From positions 1 through 8,518 of the forward strand of contig JALOSN010000041.1 in assembly GCA_025458415.1 (NCBI GenBank): a stretch of 8,518 bases of DNA, given 5' to 3'. The notes under the pieces are model-generated. The model had not been told where the DNA came from and made no database searches. It worked only from the letters and a program-made list of their open reading frames with translations. Shown piece by piece: positions 5,880 through 8,518 of this stretch (positions within the stretch are counted from its first letter, which is position 1; every line of letters begins with the position of its first letter). A program made the position numbers and the translations under genes. This stretch comes from Hydrogenophaga sp. GTDB lineage: Bacteria; Pseudomonadota; Gammaproteobacteria; Burkholderiales; Burkholderiaceae_C.

Positions 5880-6947
5880 TTCGTCTCGCGCTTGCAGGCC
5901 TGGGGCCAGGAACTCGGATTCTCCCAAATCGGGGTGGCCGGTGTCGACCTTTCGGACGCCGAAAGCGGCCTTCGGGACTGGCTGGCGGCCGGATTTCACG
6001 GCGGCATGGACTACATGGCCGCCCATGGTCTCAGACGCGCCCGACCGGCCGAGCTGGTGCCTGGCACCGTGAGCGTGGTCACAGCGCGCATGGACTATCT
6101 GCCACGTACCGCGCCGCCCGACTGGGCGCAGCAGGAGTTGGCGCGGCTGCAAAGGCCGCAGGAGGCCATCGTGTCGGTGTATGCGCGCGGTCGTGACTAT
6201 CACAAGGTGCTGCGCAACCGCCTGCAGAAGCTGGCCGATCGCATGGCCGACGATCTGGGACCGTTCGGGCACCGCGTGTTCACCGATTCGGCGCCGGTGC
6301 TGGAGGCCGAACTGGCACGTCGCAGCGGACAGGGATGGCGCGGCAAGCACACGCTGATCCTGGGCCGCGAGGGCGGATCGATGTTCTTCCTCGGCGAAAT
6401 CTATGTGGATGTGGCCCTGCCGCCCACTGCACCCGTGAGCGAGCACTGCGGCGCCTGCAGCGCCTGCATCGATGCCTGCCCGACGGCAGCCATCGTCGCT
6501 CCCCACCGCCTGGATGCGCGTCGCTGCATTTCCTACCTCACCATCGAACACGACGGACCGATCCCGCTCGAACTGCGCCCGTTGATGGGTAACCGCATCT
6601 ATGGCTGCGACGACTGTCAGCTGGTCTGCCCGTGGAACAAGTTTGCCCAGCGCAGTCCCTTGCCCGATTTCGACCCACGCGAGGGACTCGCGGGTTCCAC
6701 ACTGGTGGCGTTGTTGGCGTGGAGTGAAGGCGAGTTCCTGCGTCGCACCGAAGGCAGTCCGATCCGCCGCATCGGACACGCGCGCTGGTTGCGCAACATC
6801 GCGGTTGCGATGGGCAACGCGCTGCGCCAGCGCAGCGACGAAACGCTGCGTGCAGCGTTGCAGTCACGCCTGGACCACCCTGACGCCAACGTGCGCGAGC
6901 ATGTGGCCTGGGCGTTGGCCCAGGACCCCGGTCAGGTCGCCGCGTAG
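5853..6947 (+). CDS. queG: Epoxyqueuosine reductase QueG
   Basis: Last step of queuosine synthesis: reduces epoxyqueuosine to queuosine at wobble position 34 of GUN-decoding tRNAs, using cobalamin and two [4Fe-4S] clusters in the cytoplasm. The 364 residues show the QueG layout: an N-terminal B12-binding reductase domain with HGLRRARPAELVPGTVSVV (58-76), YARGRDYHKVLRNRL (110-124), FTDSAPVLE (143-151, likely catalytic Asp145) and GWRGKHTLIL (161-170). A ferredoxin-like domain follows with CGACSACIDACP (Cys199, 202, 205, 209), ARRCISYLTIE (Cys225) and GCDDCQLVCPWN (Cys252, 255, 259). The HEAT-like tail includes EGSPIRRIGHARWLRNIAVA. The ATG at 5853 gives the family N-terminus. The protein is slightly shorter than E. 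coli QueG (about 379) at the C-terminus. It is divergent from tsaE, and its last 16 bp overlap the 3' end of the acyl-CoA synthetase on the other strand. All cluster cysteines are intact. Confidence 0.97.
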   Translation: MKTGLVAAQFVSRLQAWGQELGFSQIGVAGVDLSDAESGLRDWLAAGFHGGMDYMAAHGLRRARPAELVPGTVSVVTARMDYLPRTAPPDWAQQELARLQRPQEAIVSVYARGRDYHKVLRNRLQKLADRMADDLGPFGHRVFTDSAPVLEAELARRSGQGWRGKHTLILGREGGSMFFLGEIYVDVALPPTAPVSEHCGACSACIDACPTAAIVAPHRLDARRCISYLTIEHDGPIPLELRPLMGNRIYGCDDCQLVCPWNKFAQRSPLPDFDPREGLAGSTLVALLAWSEGEFLRRTEGSPIRRIGHARWLRNIAVAMGNALRQRSDETLRAALQSRLDHPDANVREHVAWALAQDPGQVAA

Positions 6948-8458
6948 CGTTGCCGCAGCTCCCGTTTGAGAAGCTTGCCGCTGGGGTTCTTGGGCAGGGC
7001 GTCGGTGAAGACCACGCGTTTGGGCGCCTTGAAGTGCGCCATGTGCCCATTGCAGTGGGCGATCACCTCGGCCTCGGTCAGACCCTGTCCTGCCTTGAGC
7101 ACGATCACCGCCGTCACCGCCTCGACCCACCTGGCGTCCGGCAGTCCGATCACCGCCACCTCGCTGACGGCGGGCAGGCGGTAGATCATTTCCTCCACTT
7201 CTCGGCTGGCCACGTTTTCGCCGCCGGTCTTGATCATGTCCTTCTTGCGGTCGACCACGCTGATGTAGCCCTCCTGGTCGATGGTTGCCAGGTCGCCGCT
7301 GTGGAACCAGCCGCCGGCGAACGCCGCCTCGGTGCGCTCGGGGTCGTTGAAGTAGCCCAGCATCAGGTGCGGTGACCGGTGCACGATCTCACCGACCTCG
7401 CCGGGGGCCACATCCTCCATGTCGTCGTTGACGACGCGTGTCTCGACATTGATCACCGCCTTGCCGCACGAGCCGGGCTTGCGCAGCTGGTCCTCCGGCG
7501 CGAGCATGGTGGCCAGCGGTGCGATTTCGGTCTGGCCATACAGGTTCGCCGCACCCGGGGCAGGCGCGAGGCCAGTTCCTTGAGCACCTCCACCGGCATG
7601 ATGGAGGCACCGTAGTAGCCCTTGGCCAGGTGGGCCAGCCTGTCCGCGTCGAACAAAGGTGAGCGCAACAGCGCGATCCACACGGTGGGTGGCGCAAAGA
7701 AGCTCGTGATCTGGTGCTGCTCCAGCAGGGTCAGCAGGTTGTCCGGTGTGGGTTTGCCGGTGATGACGTTGCTGCTGCCGATGTAGATGGACGGGCCGAA
7801 GAACACGTCCAGCTGGGCGCAGTGGTACAGGGGCAGGGCATGCAGGGTGCGGTCCTGCTCGGCGATCTCGGCGTTGATGACGCAGCTGACGTACTGCCAG
7901 AGCACCGCGTCGTGGGTGAGCATGGCACCTTTGGGCATGGATTCGGTGCCGCTGGTGTAGACGATCTGGGCCAGGTCGGTGCTCTGCGTGCCCACCGGGG
8001 GCAGCGGGTCCGTGCAGGCAGCCAGGTCCTCGAAGCGGTGCATGCCATCGACCGGCTCGCTCGGGTCCTCTGACGGCAGCCAGATGAACTGGCCGACCTG
8101 CGTGTCCAGCGCGGCGGCGTCACGGGCCAGCCCGGCCAGGCCGCTGTCGGTGGCCAGTGTGCGGGCGCCCGCGTGGCGCAGGATGTAGGCCACTTCCTCC
8201 GCCTTGAGCATGAAGTTGATCGGCACCAGCACCGCGCCGCGCCGCGCCAGCGCAAAGCGCAGGCGCCAGCACGGCCACCTTGTCGCCCTCGCCGATGCCA
8301 ATGTGGTTCAGTCCCGCCGCCAGGCGGCTGACCAGGGCGTTGAACTCGGCATAGGTCCAGCGGGTCTGACCGCAGACAATGGCCAGTTTTTCGGGCAGGC
8401 GGCAGGCGGTGCGGTGCAGGGCGTCGGCGATGGTCTGGCGGCGAACGGCCGGGTTCAT
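6932..8458 (-). pseudogene. Acyl-CoA synthetase (AMP-binding), two frame disruptions
   Basis: Would activate a carboxylic acid to its acyl-CoA through an acyl-adenylate (ANL superfamily, fatty-acid-CoA ligase type); the substrate is not deducible. Reading from ATG 8458, frame 1 gives MNPAVRRQTIADALHRTACR up to GEGDKVAVLA (ends at 8264). Homology then moves to a second frame from 8262 (LRFALARRGAVLVPINFML), with the phosphate loop IVYTSGTESMPKGAMLTH (7965-7912), up to ELASRLPRVR (7549). It then returns to the first frame from 7546: NLYGQTEIAPLATM, GWFHSGDL, VDRKKDMIKTGGENV and the C-terminal PKNPSGKLLKREL with the adenylation Lys. Compared with the family as I recall it, about 8 residues are missing at the first junction (about 23 nt) and about 4 nt at the second. 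Frame 1 read alone ends at 8120 after 112 residues. Everything else, including the start and SD, looks normal, so this is a recent pseudogene or an assembly/sequencing fault. Confidence 0.87.
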
Positions 8459-8464
8459 GCGGGA

Positions 8465-8470
8465 TCTCCT
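8465..8470 (-). promoter_or_regulatory. Shine-Dalgarno of the acyl-CoA synthetase
   Basis: Upstream of the ATG at 8458 the - strand reads AGGAGATCCCGC-ATG. This is a strong AGGAG ribosome-binding site at good spacing, and it fixes the start of the disrupted gene. The rest of the leader to the window edge (8471-8518) shows no recognisable promoter. It has stop codons in all three minus frames, so an upstream gene on the same strand could end there but cannot be identified. Confidence 0.7.
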
Positions 8471-8518
8471 GGGTGGCGGGTTGTCGGTCAGCGCAGTGTC
8501 ACCCGATCAGCCGCTGTT

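Noticed and set aside
8487..8518. End of an upstream minus-strand gene (for example a C-terminus QRLIG or ADRVTLR)
   Set aside because: All three frames reach a stop within about 30 bp, and too few codons are visible to choose or recognise one.

Overview
The window is a high-GC bacterial chromosome segment. It looks like a member of the Burkholderiales, probably Comamonadaceae. This rests on the gene order queG / tsaE-amiC-mutL, the endonuclease-type MutL, the flavour of the HIT and acyl-CoA ligase proteins, and the TACAAT promoter elements sitting almost on start codons. The assignment comes from remembered family sequences, not from a search. Nearly every base is accounted for by housekeeping genes. 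I see no mobile element, CRISPR array, tRNA, rRNA or obvious new system.

Layout. (1) At 1-333 (+) is the C-terminal part of a HIT-family hydrolase whose 5' end lies outside the window. (2) At 346-1698 (-) is gdhA, NADP-type glutamate dehydrogenase, convergent with the HIT gene. (3) At 1699-1850 is the only real intergenic region. It is visibly AT-richer than its surroundings and holds the likely gdhA control region: a promoter-like element, a 7-bp dyad, and several phased TGGTGCRAT half-sites. (4) At 1851-5879 (-) is a compact unit transcribed tsaE -> amiC -> mutL, covering tRNA t6A synthesis, septal murein cleavage and mismatch repair. amiC starts inside the tsaE stop codon. mutL follows a strong hairpin and has its own promoter-like TACAAT. 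(5) At 5853-6947 (+) is queG, epoxyqueuosine reductase, divergent from tsaE. (6) At 6932-8458 (-) is an acyl-CoA synthetase with two frame disruptions. Its 3' end overlaps the queG 3' end by 16 bp. (7) At 8459-8518 is its ribosome-binding site and about 40 bp of unassigned sequence.

How they fit together. tsaE and queG both act on the tRNA anticodon loop (A37 and the wobble G34) and sit head to head over a very short shared start region. gdhA assimilates ammonium and looks separately controlled. The acyl-CoA synthetase is a catabolic or accessory gene that looks broken in this sequence. The points most worth checking are its two apparently compensating deletions (estimated at 23 and 4 nt), the missing conventional start codon of tsaE, and the phased repeats upstream of gdhA.
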